Numbered from the stretch's first letter, positions 1-7,208 are shown. The stretch is 10,296 nucleotides of DNA from Chitinophagales bacterium (GCA_015654495.1 JAATGW010000772.1:1-10296), one strand, 5' to 3'. The notes: generated from the letters alone by a model not told the origin. Translations and numbers: made by a program.

Positions 1-181
1 CTCAGGAGGGTCCAGTAAATGAAATTTGTTTCCCATTTTCACGGAGGTAAATATTGCGGGTCACTGCATTTTATTCTGGAAACAACTGACCTGCACAGGA
101 CGCTCCGGCAGAGCTGTTCATTGCCTGCACCACTCTTAACGTACTGCAGTACCTGCAAACTGACGCCGGGCGCATTCTTCT

Positions 182-1147
182 TCAGTAGTAGCTGTATTGA
201 AATTCCTGGATGGTGTTATTGCATTTTATTGTTTTTATAGTACCGTTTGCAATATAACTAACAATCATTTTTACTTCAGAATCGTCGCTTTCAAAAACAA
301 CCTTTTCAATTAAATTGCCTTTGTCATTTAAAATTATTTTGGATTTGTAAGTCCATTCGGTACCATCATTTATTTTTCTTTTGACATACCCCGTAATGCT
401 GCCCGCTTCAAATGTATAGTCAGTGGTTTTAACTAAAGATCCATTTTCAAACTTTATTACCTGCTTTAATTTTTTAGAGCTGTCAAAATATAACTGATAA
501 TTTTCTTTGTTTACCGATTTGTTCCCGGCAAATGTTTCAATAGTCAGGCTGTCAGCCCTGTGTGAAAACCTATAGCTCTGCACCTTATTCCATGTTGGAT
601 TTTTTTCATAGTCATTGGGGCCTGGTAAATGTCTGTCCCCACCTGGTTTAAGCTTTTTTGAAAATTCATATGCATCTCTTGAAAGAAGCAATCCATTTGA
701 GTTGTAGTTCCATATGGTCATTACGCTATCTTTAGTATCTTCCTGAGAAATACCTTTCATTATTAATTTTCTGCCTGTTTCATCATATTGATAGTTGTAG
801 TTCCCTCTCATCTTTCCTTCAAACCACCAGGAAAAAAAATTGTTCTCGTCTTTGATAATGTTACCGTTTTTGTCAAACTGAACCGTTCTTGCAACCCTCT
901 TAGATACACTATCCTGTTCGGTAATCAGGCATTCTCTGACTCCAGCCAAACGAATGGTTTTTACAGGGAAATACTCCAATGTAAAATCTTTCGGTCCGTC
1001 ATTAATAAAATTTAAACTGTCAATGGCAATGCCTTGGTTTGAATTAATGGTCCGGCTGACGAGCCGCGTCCCATTATTATCCCTGCAACAAAAAAAAATA
1101 TTCAAAGAGATGACTAGTAAAAACGAATAGCTCTTCGGTGTCGTCAT
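182..1147 (-). CDS. Putative lipoprotein with YD/RHS-like hairpin repeats, function unknown
   Basis: The product is 321 residues if it starts at the ATG at 1147. That start gives a textbook lipoprotein signal: MTTPK, a hydrophobic stretch, then IFFCC with the lipobox Cys at residue 20 or 21. The frame stays open to an ATG at 1264, but that would put an unrelated 39-residue segment before the lipoprotein signal, so I prefer 1147. The mature part contains several short units of the form aromatic-D/N-x-x-G-x-hydrophobic: VQFDKNGNI (about residues 89-97), YQYDETGRKL (119-128), WNYNSNGLLL (146-155), LYFDSSKKLK (219-228) and ILNDKGNLIE (272-281). These resemble YD/RHS or YwqK-type beta-hairpin repeats. 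It was probably exported and anchored to a membrane. No catalytic motif was seen. It could be an immunity-like or surface protein, but the sequence does not decide this. Confidence 0.72.
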   Translation of the reverse strand: MTTPKSYSFLLVISLNIFFCCRDNNGTRLVSRTINSNQGIAIDSLNFINDGPKDFTLEYFPVKTIRLAGVRECLITEQDSVSKRVARTVQFDKNGNIIKDENNFFSWWFEGKMRGNYNYQYDETGRKLIMKGISQEDTKDSVMTIWNYNSNGLLLSRDAYEFSKKLKPGGDRHLPGPNDYEKNPTWNKVQSYRFSHRADSLTIETFAGNKSVNKENYQLYFDSSKKLKQVIKFENGSLVKTTDYTFEAGSITGYVKRKINDGTEWTYKSKIILNDKGNLIEKVVFESDDSEVKMIVSYIANGTIKTIKCNNTIQEFQYSYY

Positions 1148-1351
1148 GATTACAGCTAACATGATAGCCTGGCGACCTGGGATATTCCATGTCAGGCCAG
1201 CCCGAACTGTTGTGAATAAAGATAACAAAGCTGAGAGCAAATTATATTGCCTGGTTTTTTTCATTAGCCGGATATGTCACTGTGTCGTGATCTGTACCTG
1301 AAAACTTATTGGCTGGCCTTCGAATGCCAAACTGATTTTAGCTGCTAATCT

Positions 1352-1966
1352 TCAGTCTTTAATAAGCAACGGAGTTTTAAAATATCCTTTATAATAATAT
1401 TTATTTCTAATGGTCTTTCTGTTGGCATCGATGCTCGTTTCAATAAATTCTATTTCCAAATATCCTTTAATTAAGTCGCCGGAACTGTAAGATTTTTTGT
1501 TAAGAACTAATTTTTGTTTGGTTATATCCCATGATAGCCTGCCCGTGGGAGCAGGATAGGTTGCAGAAAATTCAGTCCAAAAAAAATTATCCTTTATGTA
1601 CACTAACAATCCACTTGCATATGCAGGAAGTTCCGGTGGAAATAATAAGCTTATCGTATCCTCAATTAAAATAGCATTACAGTATCTTATATTGTGTCTT
1701 CCCTGATGATTTGTCCGGCAGTTTGCGGTATGATACAGGTGCGCTGTATCGGTTTCGGTCAATTCCCCGCCCAAAGTATTTTCCATATTGCCTCCATCAT
1801 CATCATCAACAATATACCATGGGTAATCCCATTTCGCAGTGAAGGTCAAAGTATCTTTAAAGTATTTGTCAATAGTAACGGAGGAGATAAGCCGTTTATA
1901 TGTACTGACCTGCCCTGAAATATCCTGTCCTGTAAAGGTCACCACTATAAAAATTAAAAATTTCAT
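1352..1966 (-). CDS. Secreted hypothetical protein
   Basis: The 204-residue product starts at the ATG at 1966. Its N-terminus MKFLIFIVVTFTGQ is a short basic/hydrophobic signal-like stretch, with possible cleavage near ISGQ (residues 16-19); no lipobox Cys is present. The mature part is rich in aromatic residues and predicted strand. It has an acidic run DDDD (residues 54-57) and two cysteines (C83 and C96) that could form a disulfide after export. I do not recognise the family. It sits 385 bases downstream of no co-oriented start other than the membrane-protein gene at 2154, with a 187-base gap between them, so it may have its own promoter. Coding is supported by ORF length, signal peptide and Bacteroidota-like composition; the function is unknown. 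Confidence 0.65.
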   Translation of the reverse strand: MKFLIFIVVTFTGQDISGQVSTYKRLISSVTIDKYFKDTLTFTAKWDYPWYIVDDDDGGNMENTLGGELTETDTAHLYHTANCRTNHQGRHNIRYCNAILIEDTISLLFPPELPAYASGLLVYIKDNFFWTEFSATYPAPTGRLSWDITKQKLVLNKKSYSSGDLIKGYLEIEFIETSIDANRKTIRNKYYYKGYFKTPLLIKD

Positions 1967-1995
1967 CTGATGGTTCTGATATGGTTAATGTGCGA

Positions 1996-2220
1996 TTATG
2001 TTTTGTGCATGGTTTCAAGTGCTATTGAGTATTCAAAATGCTTAGAAAGTTCAGGTTTTGAAATGGATTTCTCCAATACATTAAGAAGTTCTGCACTAAA
2101 GTATATTCTCACAGGCTGAGAGAATAATAATGCATCCGAGCTATCTGCAGGTGTTACTTTAAATGGTATTCCTTTTGTAAATATTCTATTAGTCCGGCTC
2201 CCGCAATTTTTAGTTCTTCG
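1996..2220 (-). other. Start-less open frame overlapping the end of the membrane-protein gene
   Basis: In the frame offset from the DUF6090-like gene, 74 codons stay open from just after a TGA at 2221-2223 to the TAA at 1996-1998. The part beyond the stop of that gene reads like an amphipathic protein (for example AELLNVLEKSISKPEL). The only ATG is four codons before the end, so it would need a frameshift or a non-ATG start. It fills most of the 1967-2153 gap. It could be a gene remnant or chance. Confidence 0.15.
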
Positions 2221-3023
2221 TCAGCTGCCATCACTCCTTTCTTTGTACCATGCATATAAACAGTAAAAACGGATAACTCCTGCAATAACTCAATGTCTGT
2301 TGTGCGCAATGGGGGATTGCCATTAACCCTTATTATCTCGTTATTTGCCCCTTCCATTTTTAAAAGTATAGCCGGGTTGAAAAGCCTGGACGCGACTTTT
2401 TTGTACTCTGTAAACTCGGTTTCATTGATAGATTCCAGCAGGCGTATCAGCGGGAACTTTTCATAATACATCATAATCTTATTGGAAATACCAAGGTTCC
2501 TGATCAGTCTGAAATTACCAGAGTTCTTTAATTGTTCAAAAGTTCTGTTGTTATTTGAAAGCGGACTTAACCTGGGTGCCAGTCTCGCCAAAAAATATAA
2601 TTCCCCTGTTCTATCCTTGATTTGAAAAGGATCATTTAAGATGCCCATCATACTATCCATCATGGAAATGCCGGTTTTCAGATGAACCATATGCCGGGAT
2701 AAAACATCCTGATCGCTTTTAAGGTCAGCAACTAATGATTGGATGTATTGTTTTTCCCTTTGATTTTCTATTACATGCTCAAGTTGATACTCGGCCAAAA
2801 ATCCACAGAACACAGCAAGAAACAGCATTAAAAATTCCCGGAAATAAGATTTCCAGTTTTTCTTTCCTTCGTGATGAGCATGATGATGTACTTCCATACT
2901 TTCTGTTTCTTTTGTTGGGTTGATTGTCTCTGTGTTTTTAGCGGGGATAATTTCGTCTGAAGGGTTTTCCGGTTGAGCTCCTTTCGGGCTGTCTAATGGC
3001 TCTTCTCCTGTATTAACTATCAT
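2154..3023 (-). CDS. DUF6090-like single-pass membrane protein
   Basis: The 289-residue product has, in order: a Pro/Thr/Glu-rich, low-complexity N-terminus (1-42); a His-rich segment HHHAHH (46-51); a basic KKNWKSYFRE stretch; one membrane segment FLMLFLAVFCGFLAEY (64-79); and a long, mostly helical soluble domain. Within that domain, TFEQLKNSGNFRLIRN (161-176) matches the F-x-x-L-K-x-S-G-x-x-x-x-I/L-x-N pattern I associate with DUF6090 proteins of Bacteroidota. Relatives usually begin close to the His-rich segment, so the ATG at 2897 (MEVHHH) is a credible alternative start; I list 3023 because the frame and composition are continuous. Membrane topology: short cytoplasmic N-terminus and a large domain on the other side. 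No enzymatic motif was seen and the role is unknown. A possible leader ORF lies 6 bases upstream. Confidence 0.8.
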   Translation of the reverse strand: MIVNTGEEPLDSPKGAQPENPSDEIIPAKNTETINPTKETESMEVHHHAHHEGKKNWKSYFREFLMLFLAVFCGFLAEYQLEHVIENQREKQYIQSLVADLKSDQDVLSRHMVHLKTGISMMDSMMGILNDPFQIKDRTGELYFLARLAPRLSPLSNNNRTFEQLKNSGNFRLIRNLGISNKIMMYYEKFPLIRLLESINETEFTEYKKVASRLFNPAILLKMEGANNEIIRVNGNPPLRTTDIELLQELSVFTVYMHGTKKGVMAADEELKIAGAGLIEYLQKEYHLK

Positions 3024-3029
3024 TATCTG

Positions 3030-3116
3030 TTAGTGGGTTAAAATGTTAAGGTCTCCAATCGCATCATGCGCGAGGCAAAGGGCCTGGCCTACCGGAGGCA
3101 ATATAGTAAACAACAT
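3030..3116 (-). CDS. Possible 28-aa leader ORF upstream of the DUF6090-like gene
   Basis: An ATG at 3116 opens a 28-codon frame (MLFTILPPVGQAL...) ending with TAA at 3030-3032, six bases before the ATG of the membrane-protein gene and in the same frame as it. It would lie inside the transcript if the promoter-like TAAAATTG at 3160-3167 is used. Such a position fits a leader peptide or upstream ORF, but the length is within what chance can give and no amino-acid run suggests attenuation. Confidence 0.18.
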   Translation of the reverse strand: MLFTILPPVGQALCLAHDAIGDLNILTH

Positions 3117-3159
3117 TTATCGGGATGAATTGAATCACCAAAGTTCAGATTGTACAATT

Positions 3160-3167
3160 CAATTTTA
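3160..3167 (-). promoter_or_regulatory. Candidate -7 box for the DUF6090-like gene
   Basis: The minus strand reads TAAAATTG, five of six fixed positions of the Bacteroidota TAnnTTTG. The same word precedes three other genes here in the correct orientation. No TTTG stands 20 bases upstream (TCCG is found), so support is weak. A palindrome ATTGTACAAT (3149-3158) lies just downstream, at the expected transcription start. Confidence 0.25.
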
Positions 3168-3400
3168 TTTTTAACTGGTAATATTTACGGAAGATTTTAG
3201 TAAACTGCCTGTTCGTTTCGCTCCTGAAAGAACCGGTTCATCAAACCGTATATTTGCTTTTTAAACTGTTTGTGCAACTACCGCATTTGTTAGTTCCAAA
3301 CAAAAATTTCAGGCTTCACTGGGTCGATTTGAAATGTGGACGGAGGAAAAGCTCCATCTGAGAATACAAAACTAATTTTAAAAACCACCCGATATTCTAT

Positions 3401-3432
3401 TTTATACTACTTTTAAGTGATGTGTAAAATTG
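3401..3432 (+). promoter_or_regulatory. Candidate -33/-7 promoter of the SnoaL-like gene
   Basis: TTTA (3401-3404), a 20-base spacer and TAAAATTG (3425-3432) resemble the Bacteroidota TTTG / TAnnTTTG promoter. A start near 3438 would leave a leader of about 25 bases before the ATG at 3463. Confidence 0.35.
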
Positions 3433-3462
3433 TTAATTTTAAAGAAAGAATAAATTTATTTT

Positions 3463-3954
3463 ATGAAAGGCATGGCTCAAAAAGCATTGGCACTTGGATG
3501 TATAATAACTTTTCTGTTTGCCTGTAATACCCGGAAAGAAGAAACCGTAGAACCGGTAATTGACAAAGAACAGATAAAAAAAGAAATCCAGGCCAAGGAA
3601 GATGAATTTGCTGGTTTGTACAATGATGGAGTACTTAAAGACATTGGCTACTATGCAGATGATGCGACAAGTTTTTTTCAAAACAGGCCGGCTTTAGTAG
3701 GTAAAGAGGCAATTGTAGAATTTTTAAAATCTGACTTAAATACGAATTCCAGTAAAATTTCCTTTAAAACGAATGAAGTTTTTGTATCCAATGACGGAAA
3801 TCTGGTTTTAGAAATCGGCCATTTTACCGTTGTTGACTCTACAAATACGGGCATTAACAAAGGAAATTATATGAGTCTGTTTGAAAAAAGAAATGGAAAA
3901 TATGTATGCGTGAGAGATATGAGTGCATCTGATGTTGACCTCTCTACGCAATAA
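3463..3954 (+). CDS. NTF2/SnoaL-like (DUF4440-type) lipoprotein
   Basis: The 163-residue product begins with a lipoprotein signal ending FLFA-C (Cys21), so it is probably lipid-anchored. Residues from about 38 onward (IKKEIQAKEDEFAGLYNDG, then YYADDATSFF, PALVGKEAIVEFL, and a closing beta region with HFTVVDS and KRNGKYVCVRDM) follow the cone-shaped NTF2-like fold: an N-terminal helix with acidic residues, a 'DDA' turn, a 'G-x-x-A-I' helix and a final W/Y-x-x-x-x-D strand. Members of DUF4440/SnoaL bind small ligands or act as isomerases, but most secreted Bacteroidota versions have no known substrate, and no catalytic set can be assigned here. This is the only clear plus-strand gene, a monocistronic unit with a plausible promoter before it and a terminator after it. 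Confidence 0.82.
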   Translation: MKGMAQKALALGCIITFLFACNTRKEETVEPVIDKEQIKKEIQAKEDEFAGLYNDGVLKDIGYYADDATSFFQNRPALVGKEAIVEFLKSDLNTNSSKISFKTNEVFVSNDGNLVLEIGHFTVVDSTNTGINKGNYMSLFEKRNGKYVCVRDMSASDVDLSTQ

Positions 3955-3980
3955 AAGAGTGTTGCATTTAATTTTGCAAA

Positions 3981-4012
3981 GGCTGGGGGAAAAACGCCTG
4001 GCCGCTTTTTTT
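3981..4012 (+). terminator. Intrinsic terminator of the SnoaL-like gene
   Basis: GGCTGGG (3981-3987) can pair with CCTGGCC (3997-4003), using two G-U pairs. The stem is followed closely by seven T residues (4006-4012). It lies 27 bases after the stop codon and between convergent genes. On the minus strand the wobble pairs become C-A mismatches and no good T tract follows, so it should act on the plus strand. Confidence 0.65.
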
Positions 4013-4045
4013 GCTGACAAAAACTTACTTAAACCCAAGCCGTAA

Positions 4046-5110
4046 CTATCGTCTTCTGCCTCCGCCGCCACCCCTCATTCCACCCCCACCGCCCATAGAA
4101 CGGCCTCCTCCCATTGACGACCGGGAATAGTTTGATGTGGATGGACGCGCAGACATCCCTGAAGAAGAACGATTGGATGTACCTGCTGACGGACGGTTGG
4201 ACATTCCAGTAGAAGCACGATTGGAAGTTCCTGCGGATGGACGACTAGACATCCCTGTAGATGCGCGATTAGAAGTTCCTGCAGACGGGCGATTTGCCGA
4301 TCCGGTTCCGTAATTACCTTTTGCTCTGTTATTAGCGACAGTATTGGATGTATTTCTGCTATTATTATAATGATTTATCTGATTCCGGTTCCCGGTATTG
4401 ATGATGACATTATTATTTCCACCATGATAATGGCCGCCATAATATCCACCATGGTAGCCCCAATGATTGGAACGATAAATACCTACCGCCATAACTGTTG
4501 CAAATCCAAACCATGGCGGATAAAATCCGTAATAATAAGGTGGAACATAAGGCACATAGGCTGGTGAATACACATACTGTACGACAGGGGCAGATTGCAC
4601 CACTACCGTAGTTGTTGCCGGAATACTTTCCTTAACGGGGTTTTCACCGACATAGCCCGGGTTAGCCGTAACCGGGGAATTTCCTTTTGGCTCTATTACA
4701 TAATCTTTCCCATACAACTCTTCGTCACCAACCATCTGGATTGAAACTTTATCGCTTTTGTCTTTATTTACTAAAATAACGGCAACATCCTGAGTTTCCG
4801 TTTTGGTGACATCAACCTGGAGAATAAAACTGAATGCGTCTCCATCTTTCTTGGTAATAACTTTAATAAAATCAACTTTTTTATCCAGGTCTAAATCAAG
4901 GTTATTGATCCCTGTTTTTTCATCATTCAAGGATTTTTCAAATGCCTCAATAGTTTTTGACTTTTGAAAGAGAGTCAATACAGCATAAAGGTCCAGGTTA
5001 TCTCCTGGCAGGCCTAATAATGCAGTTGTATCCTTGTCGCTTTGAGAAAAAACAGGCTGGCTTAGGAACGCCATCACTATCACCAGATATGCTAAAAAGG
5101 ATTTTTTCAT
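4046..5110 (-). CDS. Secreted Bacteroidota protein with EF-hand-like loop and Gly/Arg/Ser-rich repeat tail
   Basis: The ATG at 5110 gives a 354-residue protein with a clear Sec signal peptide (MKKSFLAYLVIVMAFLSQPVFS, cleavage before QSDK). The frame is open to 5164, but the longer form would bury the signal. The N-terminal domain (about 30-142) is of a kind conserved in Bacteroidota: LGLPGDNLDLYAVL, then a D-x-D-x-D-x-x-x-D loop (72-80, DLDLDKKVD) like a calcium loop but with Lys in place of the usual Gly, then a beta region ending GDEELYGKDYVIEP. Next come a Tyr/Pro-rich segment (VPYVPPYYYGFYPPWFG) and a Gly/His/Tyr segment (HGGYYGGHYHGG). The tail has three 16-residue repeats (274-321) and ends in GGGGGRRR. 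It is probably a surface or periplasmic protein; the function is unknown, and the basic tail suggests binding to polyanions. A dyad precedes the gene. Confidence 0.85.
   Translation of the reverse strand: MKKSFLAYLVIVMAFLSQPVFSQSDKDTTALLGLPGDNLDLYAVLTLFQKSKTIEAFEKSLNDEKTGINNLDLDLDKKVDFIKVITKKDGDAFSFILQVDVTKTETQDVAVILVNKDKSDKVSIQMVGDEELYGKDYVIEPKGNSPVTANPGYVGENPVKESIPATTTVVVQSAPVVQYVYSPAYVPYVPPYYYGFYPPWFGFATVMAVGIYRSNHWGYHGGYYGGHYHGGNNNVIINTGNRNQINHYNNSRNTSNTVANNRAKGNYGTGSANRPSAGTSNRASTGMSSRPSAGTSNRASTGMSNRPSAGTSNRSSSGMSARPSTSNYSRSSMGGGRSMGGGGGMRGGGGGRRR
4148..4291 (-). repeat. Three tandem 48-bp in-frame repeats
   Basis: These encode three 16-residue units of the pattern RPSAGTSNRASTGMSS, with the third unit changed to NRSSSGMSA, followed by a decayed start of a fourth (RPSTSN). 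The units differ by scattered base changes, so the array is not a recent or assembly-generated duplication. The copy number may vary between strains. Confidence 0.85.
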
Positions 5111-5138
5111 GACAAGATGATTTATTACAACAAATGCT

Positions 5139-5161
5139 GATACAAGATAAGTAATTGTATC
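5139..5161. promoter_or_regulatory. Dyad (7-bp inverted repeat) upstream of the secreted repeat protein
   Basis: GATACAA (5139-5145) and TTGTATC (5155-5161) form perfect 7-bp arms around a 9-base spacer, 29-51 bases before the ATG at 5110. Size and position fit an operator for a dimeric regulator or a hairpin in the leader. No regulator gene is adjacent. Confidence 0.35.
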
Positions 5162-5185
5162 CAAAAAAAATCGCCATATGCCGCG

Positions 5186-5668
5186 TTACTGCGTCAATGG
5201 CTGCGTCAGATAAACTGTCATAGTGCCAAAATCAATAATGGCGTTTCCTGCCTTCAGTATATCGACACCGATTATTCCAAACAGCTCATCATGGGCGCCA
5301 ATCTGAGCTAATGATTCCCACGCAGATTCCAGCGACATTACAGCTACAATCAGGTTGTCAATTTTAAAATTATTAATTTCCAGTTTATTGTTATAAGAGG
5401 GTACATTTTCAATACCATGTGCCCCCATACCACCTCCGGTTGACACTGTCTCATCATAGCTAAGCTCTAATTTTAAAGCATCCACTTGTTTGGCATCAAC
5501 AACAGTCTGGCCTGCTCCGGAATCAAGAATATAAACACCATCCACATCGTTTATTTTTGCCTCTATGAGCAACTGCCCGGCTATATTCTGGCGAAATGGA
5601 ACAGCTATATATCCCATCGAACCAAGAAACTGAGTGATGTTATCTTTGGTTGTTTTTTGAGAATCCAT
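5186..5668 (-). CDS. Retropepsin-like aspartyl protease
   Basis: The 160-residue product has the single-domain retropepsin layout. The catalytic D-S-G-A lies at residues 49-52 (in YILDSGAGQTVV), preceded by the usual strand pair (LLIEAKINDVDG). A Gly-rich flap region (STGGGMGAHG, 76-85) follows, and the hydrophobic-hydrophobic-Gly motif GIIG (131-134) comes before DIL and DFGTMTVYL. This matches the gag-asp/Asp_protease_2 type families, which work as dimers with one Asp from each chain. No signal peptide or membrane segment is visible, so it is probably cytoplasmic unless the start is misplaced; Met18 (MGYIAVPF) is a possible alternative start. It lies 75 bases upstream of the secreted repeat protein gene on the same strand, so co-transcription is possible, though the dyad in the gap suggests a separate promoter. 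Substrate unknown. Confidence 0.85.
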   Translation of the reverse strand: MDSQKTTKDNITQFLGSMGYIAVPFRQNIAGQLLIEAKINDVDGVYILDSGAGQTVVDAKQVDALKLELSYDETVSTGGGMGAHGIENVPSYNNKLEINNFKIDNLIVAVMSLESAWESLAQIGAHDELFGIIGVDILKAGNAIIDFGTMTVYLTQPLTQ

Positions 5669-5813
5669 TTCTATTCGTGTTATTTGTATGGAATTATATT
5701 TGTAATTCGTTAGTGCCTGCTGGCAACACTTAATTCAAACTTCGTTTCGACATACGCCGAAATACCAACGGGGAGTGCCATTTTACCAATGCTATTTTAA
5801 CCTAAGCACTTTT

Positions 5814-6593
5814 TTAATCTCCTTCAAAACATTGTGGTCCAATTGCACCACCTCCATATTCTAAAACTACATTGTCTTTATAATAAATATATTCACACCC
5901 ATTATCGTATTTGTCCTTTTGCTGTTTGGTTAAGGGTTTTTCGAATACTTTGTAGTAATATTTTCCCATACCACTTCTTGCAAATCCAATTGTTGATACA
6001 TTTCCATTTTCTATGGATATACAATTCGCATTTTCAAGTAGCTTTTTAATTTCTGTCAGAGTTCGACTTGTCCAGCCAATAGATTTCAGAACTTCTTCAA
6101 GTTCTTTTGAACCAGGTTTCAAATTCCAATTTTGAGAAACTACTTTCAAATTGTCATTTCGTTGTATGGCATTATTACCATTTGATTTGTCACTATTATT
6201 ATTTATTTTATAAATCTTTATTGTCAATTGTTCTGTAACTATCAGTATTTTATTTTCGGGTTCAAATTCGATATCAACAATATAATCTTTAGGAACAAAT
6301 TTTGGATATTCCTGTTTGAGTTTTAGAATTTCTGTTTTCTTGTTTTCATAGTTTTCGATCAATTCTTTTTTGCTGCTTTCAGGCATTGAAATCATAAACA
6401 GTAAAAATTCCTTCGTTTCGTCATTTGCGTCTTTGTAAGTTTTAATGTATTCTTCTCTCATTTTTTCCGGAAGTTTTTTTACAGAAGCATTAAACAGGGA
6501 ATCTTTGTTGATATTCTCCCGGAATTTATATTCCTGAGCCTGCAGCTTTAATACTGTACTGAGTATGATGAGGACCAATATGATTTTCTTCAT
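5814..6593 (-). CDS. Secreted hypothetical protein with Cys/Gly-rich C-terminal motif
   Basis: The 259-residue product begins with a clear signal peptide (MKKIILVLIILSTVLKLQAQ, cleavage near residue 20). Residues 30-100 are charged and helical (KMREEYIKTYKDANDETKEF; KKTEILKLKQEYPKF). A Lys/Asn-rich linker (about 130-148) separates this from a C-terminal domain with SIGWTSRTLTEIKKLLENANCISI (171-194), GFARSGMGKYYYKVF (203-217) and a Gly/Cys ending CEYIYYKDNVVLEYGGGAIGP-QCF. That C-terminal domain resembles a conserved Bacteroidota family of unknown function; the three cysteines (191, 233, 255) may form a disulfide outside the cytoplasm. The gene is more AT-rich than its neighbours and stands alone, preceded by a promoter-like element and a hairpin that is related to the one before the lipoprotein gene at 7372. 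Confidence 0.78.
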   Translation of the reverse strand: MKKIILVLIILSTVLKLQAQEYKFRENINKDSLFNASVKKLPEKMREEYIKTYKDANDETKEFLLFMISMPESSKKELIENYENKKTEILKLKQEYPKFVPKDYIVDIEFEPENKILIVTEQLTIKIYKINNNSDKSNGNNAIQRNDNLKVVSQNWNLKPGSKELEEVLKSIGWTSRTLTEIKKLLENANCISIENGNVSTIGFARSGMGKYYYKVFEKPLTKQQKDKYDNGCEYIYYKDNVVLEYGGGAIGPQCFEGD

Positions 6594-6605
6594 AGTATTG
6601 CTGAT

Positions 6606-6632
6606 GACGGTCCGCGGATTTATGCAGTGCGG
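6606..6632 (-). repeat. 27-bp intergenic element, copy A, with hairpin
   Basis: Copy A of a diverged element also found at 7256-7282 and 7854-7880. On the plus strand, CCGC (6612-6615) pairs with GCGG (6629-6632) around a 13-base loop containing ATTTAT. It lies 12 bases before the ATG at 6593, in the probable leader of that gene. Ungapped identity is 16/27 with the 7854 copy, and 16/19 with the 7256 copy across its core. Confidence 0.5.
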
Positions 6633-6678
6633 CGATTTCAGATTACTACTCCACGCAGCAATCCTTCTGATATTGGTG

Positions 6679-6710
6679 CAATTTTACAGATTTTAAATTA
6701 AAATCGCAAA
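6679..6710 (-). promoter_or_regulatory. Candidate -33/-7 promoter of the secreted protein gene at 5814
   Basis: On the minus strand TTTG (6710-6707), exactly 20 bases, then TAAAATTG (6686-6679) fits the Bacteroidota promoter with one change in the -7 box. The segment 6679-6714 is also 28/36 identical to 7926-7961, before another gene. The expected start near 6672 gives a leader of about 79 bases containing the 27-bp element. Confidence 0.45.
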
Positions 6711-6776
6711 GCTGCAATTGTCCCTGCATAGGATTCTTCCGCTCATAGTTTGATCCCAACCCGTTGCCAGCAGCTG

Positions 6777-7208
6777 TCACACGCGATGCAAGAAATCTGA
6801 CATTAATGATTCAATTTCCTCTGGTGTTTTATCAAGCCAGGAAATATTTACTTTTCGTTTTTCGTCTGCAGTATCAACATACAAATAACTGGTATTATCC
6901 TCTTTTTCTATTTTCCAGAACAGAATTTGCGGCCAAAGTAAAGACACTTTTACCCCTGGTTCATTTATAGTAAACTCAGTCGTTGAAAAAATCAACACGG
7001 GCTCGTTGCTGTATATCTTCCTTGCATGTCTGTACACAGTCGCCGCTAAACCAGCCATCAACAATACATAAACTAATTTCCAAATTGTTCCTCCATCGTA
7101 CTTTCCTGAAAGAAATATGTAGTAAGAAATAACTATTGCCGCTATTGACATCAGAATCAATGCTGGCAGCAATGTCCTTTTTCGATACCGTATTTCAACT
7201 CCCTGCAT
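6777..7208 (-). CDS. Two-TM membrane protein with PH-like domain (STM3941-like)
   Basis: The 143-residue product has two membrane segments close together (about 13-33 and 42-59) with a basic N-terminus (EIRYRKRT), then a soluble C-terminal domain. That domain reads like a small beta-barrel: NEPVLIFSTTEFTINEPG, then LLWPQILFWKIEKEDNTSYLYV, then KRKVNISWLDKTPEEIESLMSDF ending in a helix. This order, with the 'W-x-x-I' strand after the turn and 'LDKTPEEI' before the last helix, fits the bacterial PH-like / STM3941 family of inner-membrane proteins, whose role is unknown. The stop codon overlaps the intergenic word GTTGCCAGCAG. It stands alone between two unrelated genes, with 162-183-base gaps on both sides carrying the repeated elements. 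The family call is made from memory of the domain pattern. Confidence 0.75.
   Translation of the reverse strand: MQGVEIRYRKRTLLPALILMSIAAIVISYYIFLSGKYDGGTIWKLVYVLLMAGLAATVYRHARKIYSNEPVLIFSTTEFTINEPGVKVSLLWPQILFWKIEKEDNTSYLYVDTADEKRKVNISWLDKTPEEIESLMSDFLHRV

Larger units (their letters stand above)
3024..3462. other. 439-base divergent intergenic region
   Basis: This region separates the divergently transcribed membrane-protein gene (minus) and SnoaL-like gene (plus). It holds a minus-strand TAAAATTG box at 3160-3167, a plus-strand promoter-like pair near 3401-3432, an isolated plus-strand TATATTTG at 3249-3256 (a perfect -7 word but about 200 bases from the gene and without a -33 partner), and a 10-bp palindrome ATTGTACAAT at 3149-3158. 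Apart from the possible leader ORF at 3030-3116, I see no gene. Confidence 0.6.

Noticed and set aside
19..240. 73-codon plus-strand ORF at the window start
   Set aside because: It overlaps the end of the lipoprotein gene, has no signal or motif, and has a Cys/Ser/Leu-rich composition typical of a chance frame. The only other notable item in 1-181 is a 12-bp palindrome GTACTGCAGTAC (141-152), which I could not link to a function.
3249..3256. TATATTTG as the promoter of the SnoaL-like gene
   Set aside because: The -7 match is perfect, but there is no -33 partner 20 bases upstream and the leader would be about 200 bases. The pair at 3401-3432 fits better.
3808..4071. 87-codon minus-strand ORF across the terminator between convergent genes
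   Set aside because: It overlaps the SnoaL-like gene, the terminator and the end of the repeat protein, and its composition is that of antisense sequence.
4148..4291. Tandem repeats as a CRISPR array
   Set aside because: The 48-bp units are contiguous without spacers, are in frame, and encode a regular 16-residue peptide repeat.
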